Source: an uncultured bacterium (lineage in GTDB: Bacteria; Pseudomonadota; Alphaproteobacteria; Sphingomonadales; Sphingomonadaceae). Taken from it: 64,000 nt of DNA. The stretch is taken from assembly GCA_942636505.2 (NCBI GenBank), contig CALOGB020000175.1, positions 62,001 through 126,000 on the forward strand, in the 5' to 3' direction. A program made the position numbers and the translations under genes. A model generated the notes under the pieces. It made no database searches and was not told the DNA's origin. It saw only the letters and a program-made list of their open reading frames with translations. Of the stretch, positions 1 through 9,596 are shown piece after piece; position 1 is the stretch's first letter; each line of letters opens with the position of its first letter.

Positions 1-1
1 G

Positions 2-190
2 CTGTGCCTTCAGCGCTTCTTCCGGATGGACATGGAAGCCGCGACTCGCGTGATGCTCCACGTCCATCAGAAGGGCGTCGGCGTGTGTGGCACGTTCAGC
101 TACGAGGTGGCGGAGACCAAGGTGTCGCAGGTGATGGATTTCGCCAAGCAGAACCAGCATCCGCTCCAGTGCACGCTGGAGAAGGCTTGA
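2..190 (+). CDS. clpS: ClpS, ATP-dependent Clp protease adaptor (3' end only)
   Basis: The window opens inside this gene; 62 C-terminal residues are present. ClpS binds the N-domain of ClpA and delivers N-degron substrates to the ClpAP protease in the cytoplasm. The visible part carries the conserved helix and strand of the fold, including [19 protein letters not shown] and the tail [19 protein letters not shown] followed by [10 protein letters not shown], which match the family to the last residue. The 5' end lies outside the window. A repeat doublet begins 15 bp after the stop codon, between this gene and the convergent Crp/Fnr gene. Identification is secure despite the truncation. Confidence 0.93.
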   Translation: MCLQRFFRMDMEAATRVMLHVHQKGVGVCGTFSYEVAETKVSQVMDFAKQNQHPLQCTLEKA

Positions 191-204
191 GCTAACCGTC
201 TGCT

Positions 205-329
205 GATCCTCCCCGCAAGGGGGAGGTGGCACCGAAGGTGACGGAGGGGGCGGCACGCGCCACCCCTGTTTCGTATCCTCCCCCTCCGTCTGGCAAGCGC
301 CAGCCACCTCCCCCTTGCAGGTGAGGATT
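205..329. repeat. Intergenic inverted-repeat doublet, family B copy 1
   Basis: Two arms of about 30 bp, one starting ATCCTCCCCGCAAGGGGGAG and the other its approximate reverse complement, enclose a short spacer. Each arm itself folds as a hairpin. Related copies lie at 17478-17606 and 34843-34970. It fills the gap between the convergent ends of clpS and the Crp/Fnr gene and may act as a bidirectional terminator. Confidence 0.85.
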
Positions 330-340
330 GAAGGAAAGGG

Positions 341-1132
341 TTACCGCGCCGGCGGCAACCAGCGCAGATCGAGCCCTTCGAAACGGTCGATGTAGTTCGC
401 GGCCTGCGCCAGTTGCACCTCGTTGAGCAGCGTGACACGGCCCATCTCGCGGCGGATCAGGCCGTCCTCTTCCAACTGCCGCAACATTCGGTTGACGTGG
501 ACCGCGGTGAGGCCGGTGGCGTCGCCGATCTCTTCCTGTGTCAGACCGAGCGTGAAGCTGTTGCCCATCGCGCGGTCGCGCATCCGCATGCGGTTGCGCA
601 TCTCGAGCAGCAACGCCGCGATCCGCGCCTTCGCCGAGGTGCGGCCGAGTGCGGCGAGCCGGTCGGTCAGCGCGACCTTCTCCATCTGGTTCATCACCAT
701 GATCAGCGCCGACAGCCGCGGATGATCGGTGACGAGCCCGGTCATCGCCGAGCGATCGAACGAACACACCGTGCAGTCGGTCAGCGCGACCACCGTCTCG
801 GGCGAATCGCGATAGACCAGCGCCGAGACCGCCAGCATGTCGCCGGCATAGAGGAAGCGGAGGATCTGGCGGCTGCCGTCGTCCAGCAGCACATAGCTCA
901 TCGCCATGCCGCGTTGCAGGATGAAGAGTTCGGCCTGTGGATCATTCTCGCGCACGAGGACGGCACCGCGACGCAAGTCTCGCGGGCGCTCCTCCAACCG
1001 CGCTAACGCAGCCTTCTCGTTCATCGACAGGTCGATGAGATCGCCGACGCGGTCGGCGAAGCAGCTGTCCGGCACTCTATAATGGTCCCCAATGTTCGAG
1101 AACCACAGAGCAAAGCTAGGATTTCCGCGCAT
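341..1132 (-). CDS. Crp/Fnr family transcriptional regulator
   Basis: A 263-residue protein with an N-terminal cyclic-nucleotide-binding-type beta-roll (about residues 45-160, with RENDPQAELFILQRGMAMSY and RFLYAGDML) and a C-terminal Crp-type winged helix (about 175-245). The helix-turn-helix LTQEEIGDATGLTAVHVNRM is clear. No Cys cluster typical of FNR iron-sulfur sensors is seen in the N-terminal region, so oxygen sensing by a [4Fe-4S] cluster is unlikely; the effector is unknown. The gene is divergent from murA across about 140 bp that must hold both promoters. The ATG at 1132 gives the longest frame. A GTG at 1075, preceded by GGGGACC, is a credible alternative start that begins just before the conserved N-terminal helix. 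Confidence 0.88.
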   Translation of the reverse strand: MRGNPSFALWFSNIGDHYRVPDSCFADRVGDLIDLSMNEKAALARLEERPRDLRRGAVLVRENDPQAELFILQRGMAMSYVLLDDGSRQILRFLYAGDMLAVSALVYRDSPETVVALTDCTVCSFDRSAMTGLVTDHPRLSALIMVMNQMEKVALTDRLAALGRTSAKARIAALLLEMRNRMRMRDRAMGNSFTLGLTQEEIGDATGLTAVHVNRMLRQLEEDGLIRREMGRVTLLNEVQLAQAANYIDRFEGLDLRWLPPAR

Positions 1133-1275
1133 TAAAGTCGATCAAGCGGGGTGTGTTAGCGCTTCGGAAGGCTCGCCCGGTCCCGACGCGGGACTCGACC
1201 CCAGGCCAGCATCCGCCTGTCGCCCGATCGATGCGCGGCCCTTGCGCAGAACGCCAGCCGCGATAGACACCCGGG

Positions 1276-2559
1276 ATGGACCGTATTCTCATTCGCGGCG
1301 GCAATCGCCTGTCCGGGCGCTTGCCCATTTCCGGCGCGAAGAACGCCGCGCTCACGCTGATGCCGTGCGCGCTGCTGACCGAAGAGCCGCTGACGCTGCG
1401 CAATTTGCCGCGGCTGGCGGATGTCGACGGCTTCGGCCACCTGCTTAACCAGCTTGGCGCGTCGACCGCGATCCAGGGCACGCGGCCCGAGGATTTCGGC
1501 CGGGTGATGACGATCCGCGCGGGTAACCTCACATCGACCGAGGCGCCGTACGACATCGTGCGGAAGATGCGCGCGTCGATCCTGGTGCTCGGGCCGTTGC
1601 TCGGGCGCGGCGGCGAGGCGACGGTGTCGCTGCCGGGCGGCTGTGCGATCGGCAATCGCCCGATCGATCTGCATCTGCGCGCTCTGGAGGCGATCGGCGC
1701 CGAGCTCGAGATGGCGGCGGGCTATGTGAAGGCGATCGCGCCGGGAGGACGCCTGCCGGGCGGCCGCTTCCGCTTCCCGATCGTGTCGGTGGGTGCGACC
1801 GAGAACGTCGTGATGGCGGCGGTACTGGCCAAGGGCACGTCGGTAATCGAGAACGCCGCGCGCGAGCCCGAGATCGTCGACCTCTGCAACTGTCTGGTCG
1901 CGATGGGTGCGTCGATCGACGGGATCGGCACCGAGACGCTGACGATCGACGGCCGCGATCGGCTGCACGGCGCGACCTATGCGGTGATGCCTGACCGGAT
2001 CGAGGCGGGCAGCTATGCGTGCGCGGCGGCGATCACTGGCGGCGAACTTGAGCTGGTCGGCGTGTCGATCCCGGACATGGGTGCGACGATCGATGCGCTG
2101 GTCGAGGCGGGCGTGTCGGTGACGCCGACCAAGGACGGCGTGCGGGTCGCGTCGGACGGCAAGCTGCAACCCCTGACCCTCTCGACCGCGCCCTACCCCG
2201 GTTTCGCCACCGACATGCAGGCCCAATTTATGGCAATGCTTTGCATGGCCGACGGCGCCAGCATGCTGACCGAGACGATCTTCGAGAACCGCTACATGCA
2301 CGTGCCCGAACTGGCACGGATGGGCGCGGACATTCAGGTCCACGGCCGCACCGCGATGGTCCGCGGCGTCGACAAGCTTGTCGGCGCGCAGGTTATGGCG
2401 ACCGACCTGCGGGCTTCGATGAGCTTGATTTTGGCCGGGTTGGCGGCGGATGGCGAGACGTCTGTGGGCCGGGTGTATCACCTCGATCGCGGGTATGAGC
2501 GGTTGGAGGAGAAGCTGAGCGCGGTTGGCGCGGATATCGAGCGCGCTAGCGACGGGTGA
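1276..2559 (+). CDS. murA: UDP-N-acetylglucosamine 1-carboxyvinyltransferase
   Basis: MurA transfers enolpyruvate from PEP to UDP-GlcNAc, the first committed step of peptidoglycan synthesis in the cytoplasm. The 427-residue length is normal. The substrate-binding KNAALTL motif lies near residue 22, and the catalytic cysteine, the target of fosfomycin, is present in the loop [20 protein letters not shown] near residue 117. The C-terminal domain has [20 protein letters not shown] and the final [17 protein letters not shown]. The ATG at 1276 starts in register with the family ([14 protein letters not shown]). It is transcribed divergently from the Crp/Fnr gene and is followed by repeat remnants before the convergent phaB. 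Confidence 0.97.
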   Translation: MDRILIRGGNRLSGRLPISGAKNAALTLMPCALLTEEPLTLRNLPRLADVDGFGHLLNQLGASTAIQGTRPEDFGRVMTIRAGNLTSTEAPYDIVRKMRASILVLGPLLGRGGEATVSLPGGCAIGNRPIDLHLRALEAIGAELEMAAGYVKAIAPGGRLPGGRFRFPIVSVGATENVVMAAVLAKGTSVIENAAREPEIVDLCNCLVAMGASIDGIGTETLTIDGRDRLHGATYAVMPDRIEAGSYACAAAITGGELELVGVSIPDMGATIDALVEAGVSVTPTKDGVRVASDGKLQPLTLSTAPYPGFATDMQAQFMAMLCMADGASMLTETIFENRYMHVPELARMGADIQVHGRTAMVRGVDKLVGAQVMATDLRASMSLILAGLAADGETSVGRVYHLDRGYERLEEKLSAVGADIERASDG

Positions 2560-2573
2560 GGCTGGACCTTTCC

Positions 2574-2674
2574 TCCACCCCGGCGGGGGCCGGGGCCCAG
2601 TTGGAAAGGTCGTCCTGATACGCGCTTAGGGTTGTTGCTAAGGGGTTCCCCCGCGAAGGCGGGGGCCCAGGATC
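2574..2674. repeat. Half copy of repeat family A joined to half copy of family H
   Basis: Positions 2575-2609 match one arm of the 104-bp family A doublet (CCACCCCGGCGG, then a GGGGCCCAGTTGGAAAGG-type arm). Instead of the usual inverted second arm, 2646-2674 carries a GCGAAGGCGGGGG hairpin arm of the type seen at 13621-13674 and 39396-39490. It looks like a degraded or chimeric element after the murA stop. Confidence 0.6.
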
Positions 2675-2697
2675 AAGCAGCGCTGCGGTGGTAGCCC

Positions 2698-2832
2698 GGT
2701 AGACATCTACTCAGCGCCGCCGGCAAAGCCGCCGTCGGACGGGTTCGGCCTGGCCGACCCGCGGCCGTGTCGGGCGCTGCCCGCTTCGCTTTGCTCGCGG
2801 GCATCGGCTGCGCTTTGCGCTGCCTGCGCCCG
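2698..2832 (-). repeat. GC-rich 3' hairpin sequence downstream of phaB, shared with 14516-14621
   Basis: Immediately after the phaB stop (reading the minus strand) come short hairpins such as CCCGCGAGCAAAGCGAAGCGGG and a block containing CGACGGCGGCTTTGCCGGCG. A very similar block follows the glycine-zipper gene. It may be a terminator or mRNA-stabilising element; no gene is visible here. Confidence 0.5.
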
Positions 2833-3555
2833 TCAGTACATGTGCTGCCCGCCATTGATGCTCAACGTCGAGCCGGTAACGAACCCGCCCTCTTCCGAAC
2901 ACAGGAACGCCACCCCACGCGCGATCTCGGTCGCCTGGCCAAGGCGCCCGACCGGGATTTTCGCGACGATCTTCTCCAGCACGTCGGCCGGCACCGCCGC
3001 CACCATGTCCGTATCGATATACCCCGGCGCGATCGCGTTGACCGTTACGCCAGCGCGGGCGCCCTCTTGGGCCAAGGCTTTTGTGAAGCCGTGGATGCCT
3101 GACTTGGCCGCAGCATAGTTCACCTGGCCGTACTGCCCCGCCTGCCCGTTGATCGAGCCGATGTTGACGATCCGCCCCCATTTGCGCGTGCGCATGCCGG
3201 GGAAGACGGCCTTGGCCATGTTGAAACAACCGCCGAGATTGGTGTCCATCACCTCTTTCCAATCCTGGTAGGTCATCTTCAGGATCGTGCCGTCGCGGGT
3301 GATGCCGGCGTTGTTCACGACGATGTCGACATCGCCCAGATCGGCGGCGACCTGCGCGCAGCCGGCCTGGCATGCATCATAGTCGGCGACGTCCCACTTG
3401 TACGCCTTGATTCCGGTGCGCTCGGTGAACTCGCGGGCGCGATCGTCGTTGCCGGCATAGGTGGCCGCGACGGTCAGGCCCATGTCCTGCAATGCGAGAC
3501 TGATCGCTTCGCCGATTCCGCGCGTACCACCGGTTACAATTGCGACGCGTGCCAT
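2833..3555 (-). CDS. phaB: Acetoacetyl-CoA reductase (PhaB-type SDR)
   Basis: A 240-residue classical short-chain dehydrogenase that would reduce acetoacetyl-CoA to (R)-3-hydroxybutyryl-CoA with NADPH for polyhydroxybutyrate synthesis. Visible motifs are the nucleotide-binding TGGTRGIG (residues 8-15), NNAG near 88, the catalytic Ser-Tyr-Lys in the stretch NIGSINGQAGQYGQVNYAAA followed by KSGIHGFTKALAQE, and the C-terminal GGQHMY ending typical of PhaB. A strong ribosome site (GAGGAGAGAG) precedes the ATG at 3555. No phaA or phaC lies alongside, so it is a stand-alone gene here. A closely related FabG cannot be wholly excluded, but the ending and the GYIDTDMV loop favour PhaB. Confidence 0.92.
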   Translation of the reverse strand: MARVAIVTGGTRGIGEAISLALQDMGLTVAATYAGNDDRAREFTERTGIKAYKWDVADYDACQAGCAQVAADLGDVDIVVNNAGITRDGTILKMTYQDWKEVMDTNLGGCFNMAKAVFPGMRTRKWGRIVNIGSINGQAGQYGQVNYAAAKSGIHGFTKALAQEGARAGVTVNAIAPGYIDTDMVAAVPADVLEKIVAKIPVGRLGQATEIARGVAFLCSEEGGFVTGSTLSINGGQHMY

Positions 3556-3585
3556 CAGTCTCTCTCCTCAGTGTTTCGTCAAAGG

Positions 3586-4593
3586 CTAGCCAGCCCGCAC
3601 CCATCCTTCAAGCTCGCGCGCCAAAATGCTGCGCAACATTTCCACGCCGACTGGGCTGTCGTTGAGGCATGGCAGATACGCGAAGTGGGTGCCGCCAGCC
3701 TCTTCGAAGCTCTCGCGACCGCGGATCGACAGTTCCTCGAGCGTCTCCAGGCAATCGGCGGAGAAGCCCGGCGCGAAGATCGCGACCTTGGTCTTGCCCG
3801 CCTTGGCGAGCGCTACAAGCGTCTCGTCGGTCGCCGGCCCCAGCCACTTCTGCGGCCCGAACCGCGACTGGAACGCGATCGTCAGCTCGCGCCCCATCCG
3901 CTCGCCGAGCAGTCGCGCGGTCTTCTGGCAGTGGCAGTGATACGGATCGCCCTGCTGCAACGTCCGCTTCGGCATGCCGTGGAAGCTGGCGACGATCGCA
4001 TCGGGCGTGAAATCGAGCGCGGAGAGCCCCTCTTCAAGCGAGTCCTTCAGCGCGTCGATATAGAGCGTGTCGTCGTAATAAGGCGGCAGCGTGCGAATCG
4101 CCGGCTGCCAGCGCAGCCCGGCGAGGTGCTTGAACGCCTTGTCGTTCGCTGTCGCGGTCGTTGCTGCGCAATATTGCGGGTAGAGCGGCGCGAGCAGGAT
4201 GCGCTCGCAGCCCGCCGCCTTCATAGCCGTCAGCCGGTCCGAGATCGACGGATTGCCGTAGCGCATCGCCCAGTCGACGAGCACTTCTGGCCCGAATGAA
4301 TCCTTCAGGGCGGCGGCCTGCAACCGCGTGATCGCAGCCAGCGGCGAGCCGTCCTCGCGCCAGACCTGCGAATAGGCGTGCGCGGACTTCTTAGGGCGGG
4401 TGTTGAGGATGATGCCGCGCAGGATCGGCTGCCACGCGATCTGCGGGATCTCGACGACACGCGAATCGGACAGGAACTCGCCGAGATAGCGCTTCACCGA
4501 TTTCGCATCGGGGCCATCGGGCGTGCCGAGGTTCATCAGCAACACGCCGATCTTTGGTTTTGGAATCGGGGGATGATCGGGGGGCAGGGTCAT
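3586..4593 (-). CDS. hemH: Ferrochelatase
   Basis: The last step of protoheme synthesis: insertion of ferrous iron into protoporphyrin IX. The 335-residue product has the N-terminal GVLLMNLGTPDGP, the region PLYPQYCAATTAT, the active-site histidine in ASFHGMPKRT (about residue 200) and the acidic metal-binding motif in PGFSADCLETLEELSI. The frame is open far upstream, but the ATG at 4593 is the correct start because the upstream gene stops at 4590-4592. Its stop and this start share ATGA, indicating translational coupling to the molybdenum hydroxylase subunit. The heme pathway's first enzyme, HemA, is encoded elsewhere in this window (49.8 kb). Confidence 0.95.
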   Translation of the reverse strand: MTLPPDHPPIPKPKIGVLLMNLGTPDGPDAKSVKRYLGEFLSDSRVVEIPQIAWQPILRGIILNTRPKKSAHAYSQVWREDGSPLAAITRLQAAALKDSFGPEVLVDWAMRYGNPSISDRLTAMKAAGCERILLAPLYPQYCAATTATANDKAFKHLAGLRWQPAIRTLPPYYDDTLYIDALKDSLEEGLSALDFTPDAIVASFHGMPKRTLQQGDPYHCHCQKTARLLGERMGRELTIAFQSRFGPQKWLGPATDETLVALAKAGKTKVAIFAPGFSADCLETLEELSIRGRESFEEAGGTHFAYLPCLNDSPVGVEMLRSILARELEGWVRAG

Positions 4594-6776
4594 GGCGCTG
4601 GTCTTAAAGGCAAATTGCGGATGCGGAAGCCCGTTGACGCATAGAGCGCGTTGGCGATCGCGGGCGCGACCGCGGGGACGCCGAGTTCGCCGACGCCGCC
4701 GGGGGCTTCGTCGCTGCGGATCACCTCTACCGTGATATCGGGCGTGTCGGCGAGGCGGGGCAGGCCGATCGTGTCGAACCCGCGTGCGTTGGCGAGCCCG
4801 CGGGTGAAACCGGTCGATGCGCCGAGTGCGGCGGCCATGCCGAAGATCAGCCCGCCCTCGATCTGCTGGCGAACGATGTCGGGGTTGATCTGCGCACCGC
4901 AATCGACCGCGGCGACGAGGCGGTCGACCACCGGGCGCTGGTCCGCGCCGATGTGCGCCTCCGCCATGACCGCGATGTAGCTGCCGCGGAAGGCGTGGGC
5001 GGCGATCCCCTGGCCGCTGCCGGCGACGCCGCCGTCCCAGCCGCCGAGCGCTGCTGCGGTCGAAAGACAGCGCGCGAGCCGCGGTTCGCCGCCGAGCATG
5101 GCGATGCGGAACGACATCGGTTCGGACTGAACAGTGCGTGCGAGTTCGCCGAGGAAGCATTCGGTGAAGAACGCGGTGTAGCCGTGTGCGCCGCCGCGGA
5201 GGTGGCCGGTGGGGATGCCGATCTCGGCGGGGTGATGCTCGATCGCGTAGGCGGGGATGCGATAGACGGGCGTCGCCCCCGCGACGGCGTATCGGTCGCC
5301 CTTGACGCCGATCAGCGCGGCTTCGGTCGCGAGGCCCGGCATCATCCGGCGTGCCATCTCGACGCCGGTCGAGGGGGCTGCGATGTTTGCCGACCAGCCC
5401 ATGATCGCGCCGTTGGGGGCAACGCGCGCGGTCATCTTTGCGACGGCGGGCGGGCGGTAGTGATCGTGGAGTGAATCCTCGCCGCGCGACCAGACGAGGC
5501 TGACTGGGCGGCGGAGTTTGACCGCCAGCACCGCCGCCTGTTCGGCGACATCGTGTTCGAGCGCGGCGCCGAACGACCCGCCGATCAGCATCGGATGGAC
5601 GACGACGGCATCCTCGCTGAGGTCCGCCGCGCGCGCTGCTGCCGATCGTGCGAGCCCCGGCGCTTGCGTCGCGAGCCAGAGTTCGAGGCGGCCGTTGGAA
5701 AAGAAGGCGGTCGCGCTGCGGGTTTCGATCGCCGCGTGCAGGCCGAGGCCGGCGCGATAGGTTGCGGTGACGAGCTTGGCGCCCTGGAAGGTCGTGGCGA
5801 CGTCGCCTGCGTACGCCATCTGCGTGCCGGGACGGGCTAGCGCCGCGTCGAGTGCCGCGTCGATCGACCTAGTATCGGGGAGGGGGACGTCGTTCGCGAA
5901 TCGCGGTGCGAGTGCGTCGAGCGCCTTTTGTGCGGCCCACCCTGTCGTAGCCACGGCTGCGACCCAGCGCGGATTCTCGACCACCGACAGAACGCCGCGG
6001 ATGCGGTCGGCGGCGGCGCGGTCGACCCTAGTCAGGCGACCGCCGACCGGGCCTTGGCGGATTGCGGCGTGGACCATGTCGGCGAGGCGGACGTCGCCTG
6101 CGAAATTGGCCGAGCCGTCGACTTTCGACGGGGTGTCGAGGCGGGGGACCGACTTGCCGACCAGCTTGCCTGCACCCTGGATGCCGAGCGGGAGCGGATC
6201 TGGGAGGGTGAACGTCGCGGCCTCCTCGGCGAGTTCAGCGAAGCGGATGCGCTTGGTTTGGTAGGTGCAGAAGCCGGCGTCGACGTTGACCTGGGTCCAG
6301 TCGGCGTCCCAGCGTTTGGCCGCCGCCATGCAGAGCAGCGCGCGGGCGCCCGCACCAGCCTCGCGACAGGCTTGCTCGAACATCCGGATCGAGCTGGATC
6401 CGCCTGTCAGCATCGGTGGCTGCGTCGTGCCTTGCGGGAGGCGGTCGAACAGGCCTTCGAACAGGTCGCGTGTGCCGATCGGGTTGGCGTAGAGCGAGTT
6501 GAGGGGGGCGGGCTCGACGCCGATCGTGCGCCAGTCCGCGCTGAGCTCGTCCGCGACGATCTGGGGGAGGGTCGTGTAGACGCCCTGGCCGTGTTCGACC
6601 TGCGGGACGGCGACGGTGACGTGGCCGTCGGTGCCGATCTTGAGCCACGCGCCGAACGGGGTTTCGCCGGGGTTGGCGACGAGGTTTGGGGCGTAGGTTC
6701 GTGGCCAAAGGCCCCAGGCGACGACGAGCCCGATCCCTGCGCCGCCGCCGACGAGTATGCTGCGCCTGTTGATCAT
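4590..6776 (-). CDS. Xanthine dehydrogenase-family molybdopterin-binding subunit (isoquinoline 1-oxidoreductase beta-like)
   Basis: A 728-residue large subunit of the molybdenum hydroxylase superfamily. The N-terminus (NRRSILVGGGAGIGLVVAWG) is a twin-arginine-type signal/anchor, so the protein is probably exported folded. Family landmarks are PQVEHGQGVYTTLPQIVADE, IGGSFGAALEHDVAEQAAVL and the C-terminal GVGELGVPAVAPAIANA, which holds the catalytic glutamate. Isoquinoline 1-oxidoreductase normally pairs this subunit with a small 2[2Fe-2S] subunit; none is encoded next to it. It overlaps hemH by four bases (ATGA). The substrate cannot be told from sequence; aldehydes or N-heterocycles are known for the family. 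Confidence 0.88.
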   Translation of the reverse strand: MINRRSILVGGGAGIGLVVAWGLWPRTYAPNLVANPGETPFGAWLKIGTDGHVTVAVPQVEHGQGVYTTLPQIVADELSADWRTIGVEPAPLNSLYANPIGTRDLFEGLFDRLPQGTTQPPMLTGGSSSIRMFEQACREAGAGARALLCMAAAKRWDADWTQVNVDAGFCTYQTKRIRFAELAEEAATFTLPDPLPLGIQGAGKLVGKSVPRLDTPSKVDGSANFAGDVRLADMVHAAIRQGPVGGRLTRVDRAAADRIRGVLSVVENPRWVAAVATTGWAAQKALDALAPRFANDVPLPDTRSIDAALDAALARPGTQMAYAGDVATTFQGAKLVTATYRAGLGLHAAIETRSATAFFSNGRLELWLATQAPGLARSAAARAADLSEDAVVVHPMLIGGSFGAALEHDVAEQAAVLAVKLRRPVSLVWSRGEDSLHDHYRPPAVAKMTARVAPNGAIMGWSANIAAPSTGVEMARRMMPGLATEAALIGVKGDRYAVAGATPVYRIPAYAIEHHPAEIGIPTGHLRGGAHGYTAFFTECFLGELARTVQSEPMSFRIAMLGGEPRLARCLSTAAALGGWDGGVAGSGQGIAAHAFRGSYIAVMAEAHIGADQRPVVDRLVAAVDCGAQINPDIVRQQIEGGLIFGMAAALGASTGFTRGLANARGFDTIGLPRLADTPDITVEVIRSDEAPGGVGELGVPAVAPAIANALYASTGFRIRNLPLRPAP

Positions 6777-6790
6777 GCGGTGGCTCTAAT

Positions 6791-6934
6791 CCTTCTCCCC
6801 CACGGGGAGAAGGTGGCGCGGAGTGTCGGATGAGGGGGAGTGAGTCTCCGGGGCCGCGCCGGGGGAGTCTCACTGCCCCTCTCCCTTCCGTCGCCAAGCG
6901 GCTCCTCCCTCCCTCTCCCCGTCGGGGCGAGGGA
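6791..6934. repeat. Intergenic inverted repeat, family D
   Basis: Hairpins CTTCTCCCCCACGGGGAGAAG (6792-6812) and CCTCTCCCCGTCGGGGCGAGG (6912-6932) stand at either end of about 140 bp, facing each other as inverted arms. It lies between the acyl-CoA ligase stop and the molybdenum hydroxylase start, in a co-directional gap. No other copy is seen in this window. Confidence 0.75.
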
Positions 6935-6936
6935 CT

Positions 6937-8625
6937 TTACGCCATCGCTCTATACGTGGCCTTGAGCGAGACCTTGTCGATCTTCTCCGTCCCCAGTCTT
7001 GGCAGCGGCTCTTCCGAAATCCAGATCCGCTGCGGTATCTTGAACGCGGCGATGTGCTGGTGGAGGAACGCAGTCAGGTCGTCCGGGGTCAGCGTCTCGC
7101 CATCCTGCGGGAGTACCACTGCGCCGGGGACCTCGCCGAAGCGCTCGTCTGCGAGGCCGAACACGGCGGCCTCCGCGACGGCTGGATGCTCGTACAACGC
7201 CGCTTCCACCTCCTGGCACGAGATGTTCTCGCCGCCGCGGATGATGATGTCTTTCTTGCGGTCGACGATGAACAGATAGCCGTCCTCGTCGAGGTAACCG
7301 ATGTCGCCGGTGCGGAAATAGCCGTCCAACGTGAACGCCGCGGCGGTCGCATCCGGACGGTTCCAGTATTCCTTGAAGTTGCAGATCGAGCGGATGCAGA
7401 CCTCGCCGCGCTGGCCCTGGTCGACCGGGTGGCCGGCATCGTCGAGGATGGCGAGATCGACCAACGGCGCGCCGGGGCGGCCGGCGGAGTTGGGCTTGGC
7501 TAGATAATTGCCGCGCCAGTTGCCGGTGCCGACCGCGTTCGTCTCGGTGAGGCCGTAGCCGATCAGCGGCGCGCTTCCGCCCATCTCCGCGTCGATGCGG
7601 CGGACGTGGTCGACCGGGCGCGGCGCGCCACCCGCGGCGAAATCGGTTACGGTCGAGAGGTCGTACTTCGCGCGGTCGGGGTGGTTGAGGATCTCGAAGC
7701 TCATCAACGGCACGCCGACGAAATAGGTGACGCCTTCCGCCCCGATCAGCCGCATCGCCTCGCCCGCATCCCATTTCGGCATCAGCACGAGTTTCCGCCC
7801 CATCGCGAAGCTCTGGAGGAAGACGGGGACCTCCCCGGTGATGTGGAACAGCGGGATCGTGAGCAGCGTGACCGGCTGGCCGACCGGCGGATTGCCTTGC
7901 GCGGTGGCAATGCCGACCATCATCATCGCCTGGCCGAGATAATTGAAGATGCCCTGCACGACCGCACGGTGTTCGGAGAGCGCGCCCTTCGACTGGCCGG
8001 TCGATCCGCTCGTGAACAGGATCGTTGCATGATCCTCGGGCCCAAGCAGCGGCAGGTCGGCGGTGCGGTCGTCCTTTGCCAACACGGCTCCGAGCGCTTC
8101 GGCGAGCTCGCGCGAATCGTCGATCTCGACCACCGGCGCGCGTAGGCCTTCGATCTGCGCGAGGCGCTTCACGCGGGGCGGATCGGCGAACACGAGTGCG
8201 CAATCGACCTCGCCGATCGCTGTCTCCAGTTCCTCCGACTGCCACCAGCCGTTGAGCAACGTCGCGACGCCGCCAGCCATGATGATGCCCATGTAGAGGA
8301 CGATCCAAGACGGTGAATTGCGCATCGCGATGCCGACTCGGTCACCCTTGGCGATGCCGTATCCGCCGACCAGGGCGCGGGCGGTGCGCTCGGCGGCGGC
8401 GTAGACCTCGCCGAAGGTCAGCCGTTCGGCGCCGGAGACGAGGAAGACGGCGTCGCGGTGCTCGTTCGCGTAGTGCGCGAAATAATAGCTGAGCGCGGGC
8501 GGGGCGGCGGCGATCGTCGGCAGCGTGACGCCGAACCGCTCGGCCGATCCGAGCGCGAGCATCCCGTCGGGCGCGGTCAGCGCGGCCATCGTCGAATCCA
8601 TAGCTAGGTCTAGCTCGGTCCGCAT
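6937..8625 (-). CDS. Class I adenylate-forming enzyme, probable acyl-CoA ligase
   Basis: A 562-residue ANL-superfamily enzyme that would activate a carboxylic acid as an acyl-AMP and then a CoA thioester. The AMP-binding P-loop [19 protein letters not shown] is near residue 195, the adenine motif [14 protein letters not shown] near 355, and the hinge and C-terminal domain signature [20 protein letters not shown] followed by [13 protein letters not shown] near 445-475. The catalytic lysine is in [11 protein letters not shown] close to the C-terminus. The N-terminal ~40 residues precede the core, which is common for medium- and long-chain ligases. Substrate chain length cannot be assigned. The gene stands alone between the repeat D gap and divergent lgt. 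Confidence 0.9.
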   Translation of the reverse strand: MRTELDLAMDSTMAALTAPDGMLALGSAERFGVTLPTIAAAPPALSYYFAHYANEHRDAVFLVSGAERLTFGEVYAAAERTARALVGGYGIAKGDRVGIAMRNSPSWIVLYMGIIMAGGVATLLNGWWQSEELETAIGEVDCALVFADPPRVKRLAQIEGLRAPVVEIDDSRELAEALGAVLAKDDRTADLPLLGPEDHATILFTSGSTGQSKGALSEHRAVVQGIFNYLGQAMMMVGIATAQGNPPVGQPVTLLTIPLFHITGEVPVFLQSFAMGRKLVLMPKWDAGEAMRLIGAEGVTYFVGVPLMSFEILNHPDRAKYDLSTVTDFAAGGAPRPVDHVRRIDAEMGGSAPLIGYGLTETNAVGTGNWRGNYLAKPNSAGRPGAPLVDLAILDDAGHPVDQGQRGEVCIRSICNFKEYWNRPDATAAAFTLDGYFRTGDIGYLDEDGYLFIVDRKKDIIIRGGENISCQEVEAALYEHPAVAEAAVFGLADERFGEVPGAVVLPQDGETLTPDDLTAFLHQHIAAFKIPQRIWISEEPLPRLGTEKIDKVSLKATYRAMA

Positions 8626-8692
8626 ATCGCTCTCCTACTTGGTCTTATCGTTATCGGTCTTTATGCAGGGGCGAACGCGTGGGGAAAAGCCT

Positions 8693-9595
8693 TTGATCCT
8701 GTCGACCATCACCGCCGCTGCGGGTGCAGCGCCTGCCGTCGGCAGTCACATCCGCTTCGAGGATCTCGGGCTGCACCCCGACGTCTTCTCGATCGGCTTC
8801 TTCACGCTGCGCTGGTACAGCCTTGCCTATATCGGCGGGATCCTGCTCGGCTGGTGGTATCTGCTGAAGCTGCTCGCGCAGCCCGGCGCACCGATGGCGC
8901 GGCGCCATGCCGATGACCTGGTGTTCTACGCGACGCTCGGGATCATCCTCGGCGGGCGGCTCGGCTATGTGATCTTCTACGCGCCCGAGATGTTCCTGCA
9001 TCCGCTGCGGATCTTCCGGCTCTGGGACGGCGGCATGTCGTTCCACGGCGGGGTGATCGGCACGTCGATCGGGCTGATCCTGTTCGCGCGGAAGCACCAG
9101 CTCAACTGGTTGCGCGTGCACGATTATATCGCGTGCTGCGTACCGTTCGGGCTGTTCTTCGGACGGCTGGCGAACTTCGTCAACGGCGAGCTGTGGGGCA
9201 AGCCGGCCGACGTCGCGTGGGGGATCATCTTCGAGCGCACCGTGCCGTTCGGGATGGTCGAGCCGGCGCGGCATCCCAGCCAGCTGTACGAGGCGGGGCT
9301 GGAGGGCATCCTCCTGTTCGCGCTGCTGTGGTTCGCGTTCTGGAAGACCAAGGCGCGGTATGACCCGGGCAAGCTCGTCGGGTTGTTCGTGCTGGGGTAC
9401 GGGATCGCGCGGTTTACCGTCGAGTTCTTCCGCGAGCCGGATTCGCAGCTGCGGGCGTTTGCCGAGCATACCGGGCTGCACATGGGGCAGTGGCTGTGCG
9501 TGCCGATGATCGTCGGTGGCGCGTATCTGGTGGCGACGTCGGCCAAGCGGCGCGTGCGGGTCGAGTCGATCGCGGGGACGGCGAGCGTCGCCTGA
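8693..9595 (+). CDS. lgt: Prolipoprotein diacylglyceryl transferase
   Basis: An inner-membrane enzyme that transfers diacylglycerol from phosphatidylglycerol to the lipobox cysteine of prolipoproteins. It is polytopic with the family signature [20 protein letters not shown] (mid-protein), preceded by [15 protein letters not shown] and followed by [17 protein letters not shown], which contain the invariant His, Arg and Glu residues. The start is uncertain. A TTG at 8693 after GGGGAAAAG gives a 300-residue protein; an ATG at 8663 would add ten residues; the open frame continues further upstream but overlaps the divergent ligase promoter. The gene order lgt, MidA-like methyltransferase, pgeF is common in alphaproteobacteria. 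Confidence 0.92.
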   Translation: MILSTITAAAGAAPAVGSHIRFEDLGLHPDVFSIGFFTLRWYSLAYIGGILLGWWYLLKLLAQPGAPMARRHADDLVFYATLGIILGGRLGYVIFYAPEMFLHPLRIFRLWDGGMSFHGGVIGTSIGLILFARKHQLNWLRVHDYIACCVPFGLFFGRLANFVNGELWGKPADVAWGIIFERTVPFGMVEPARHPSQLYEAGLEGILLFALLWFAFWKTKARYDPGKLVGLFVLGYGIARFTVEFFREPDSQLRAFAEHTGLHMGQWLCVPMIVGGAYLVATSAKRRVRVESIAGTASVA

Positions 9596-9596
9596 C

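Noticed and set aside
1156..2481. A 441-codon open frame on the minus strand
   Set aside because: It lies opposite murA and overlaps its promoter region; composition is typical of a shadow frame.
3586..5160. An N-terminal extension of hemH by about 190 residues
   Set aside because: The extra residues are read from the other frame of the molybdenum hydroxylase gene; family alignment and the ATGA junction place the start at 4593.
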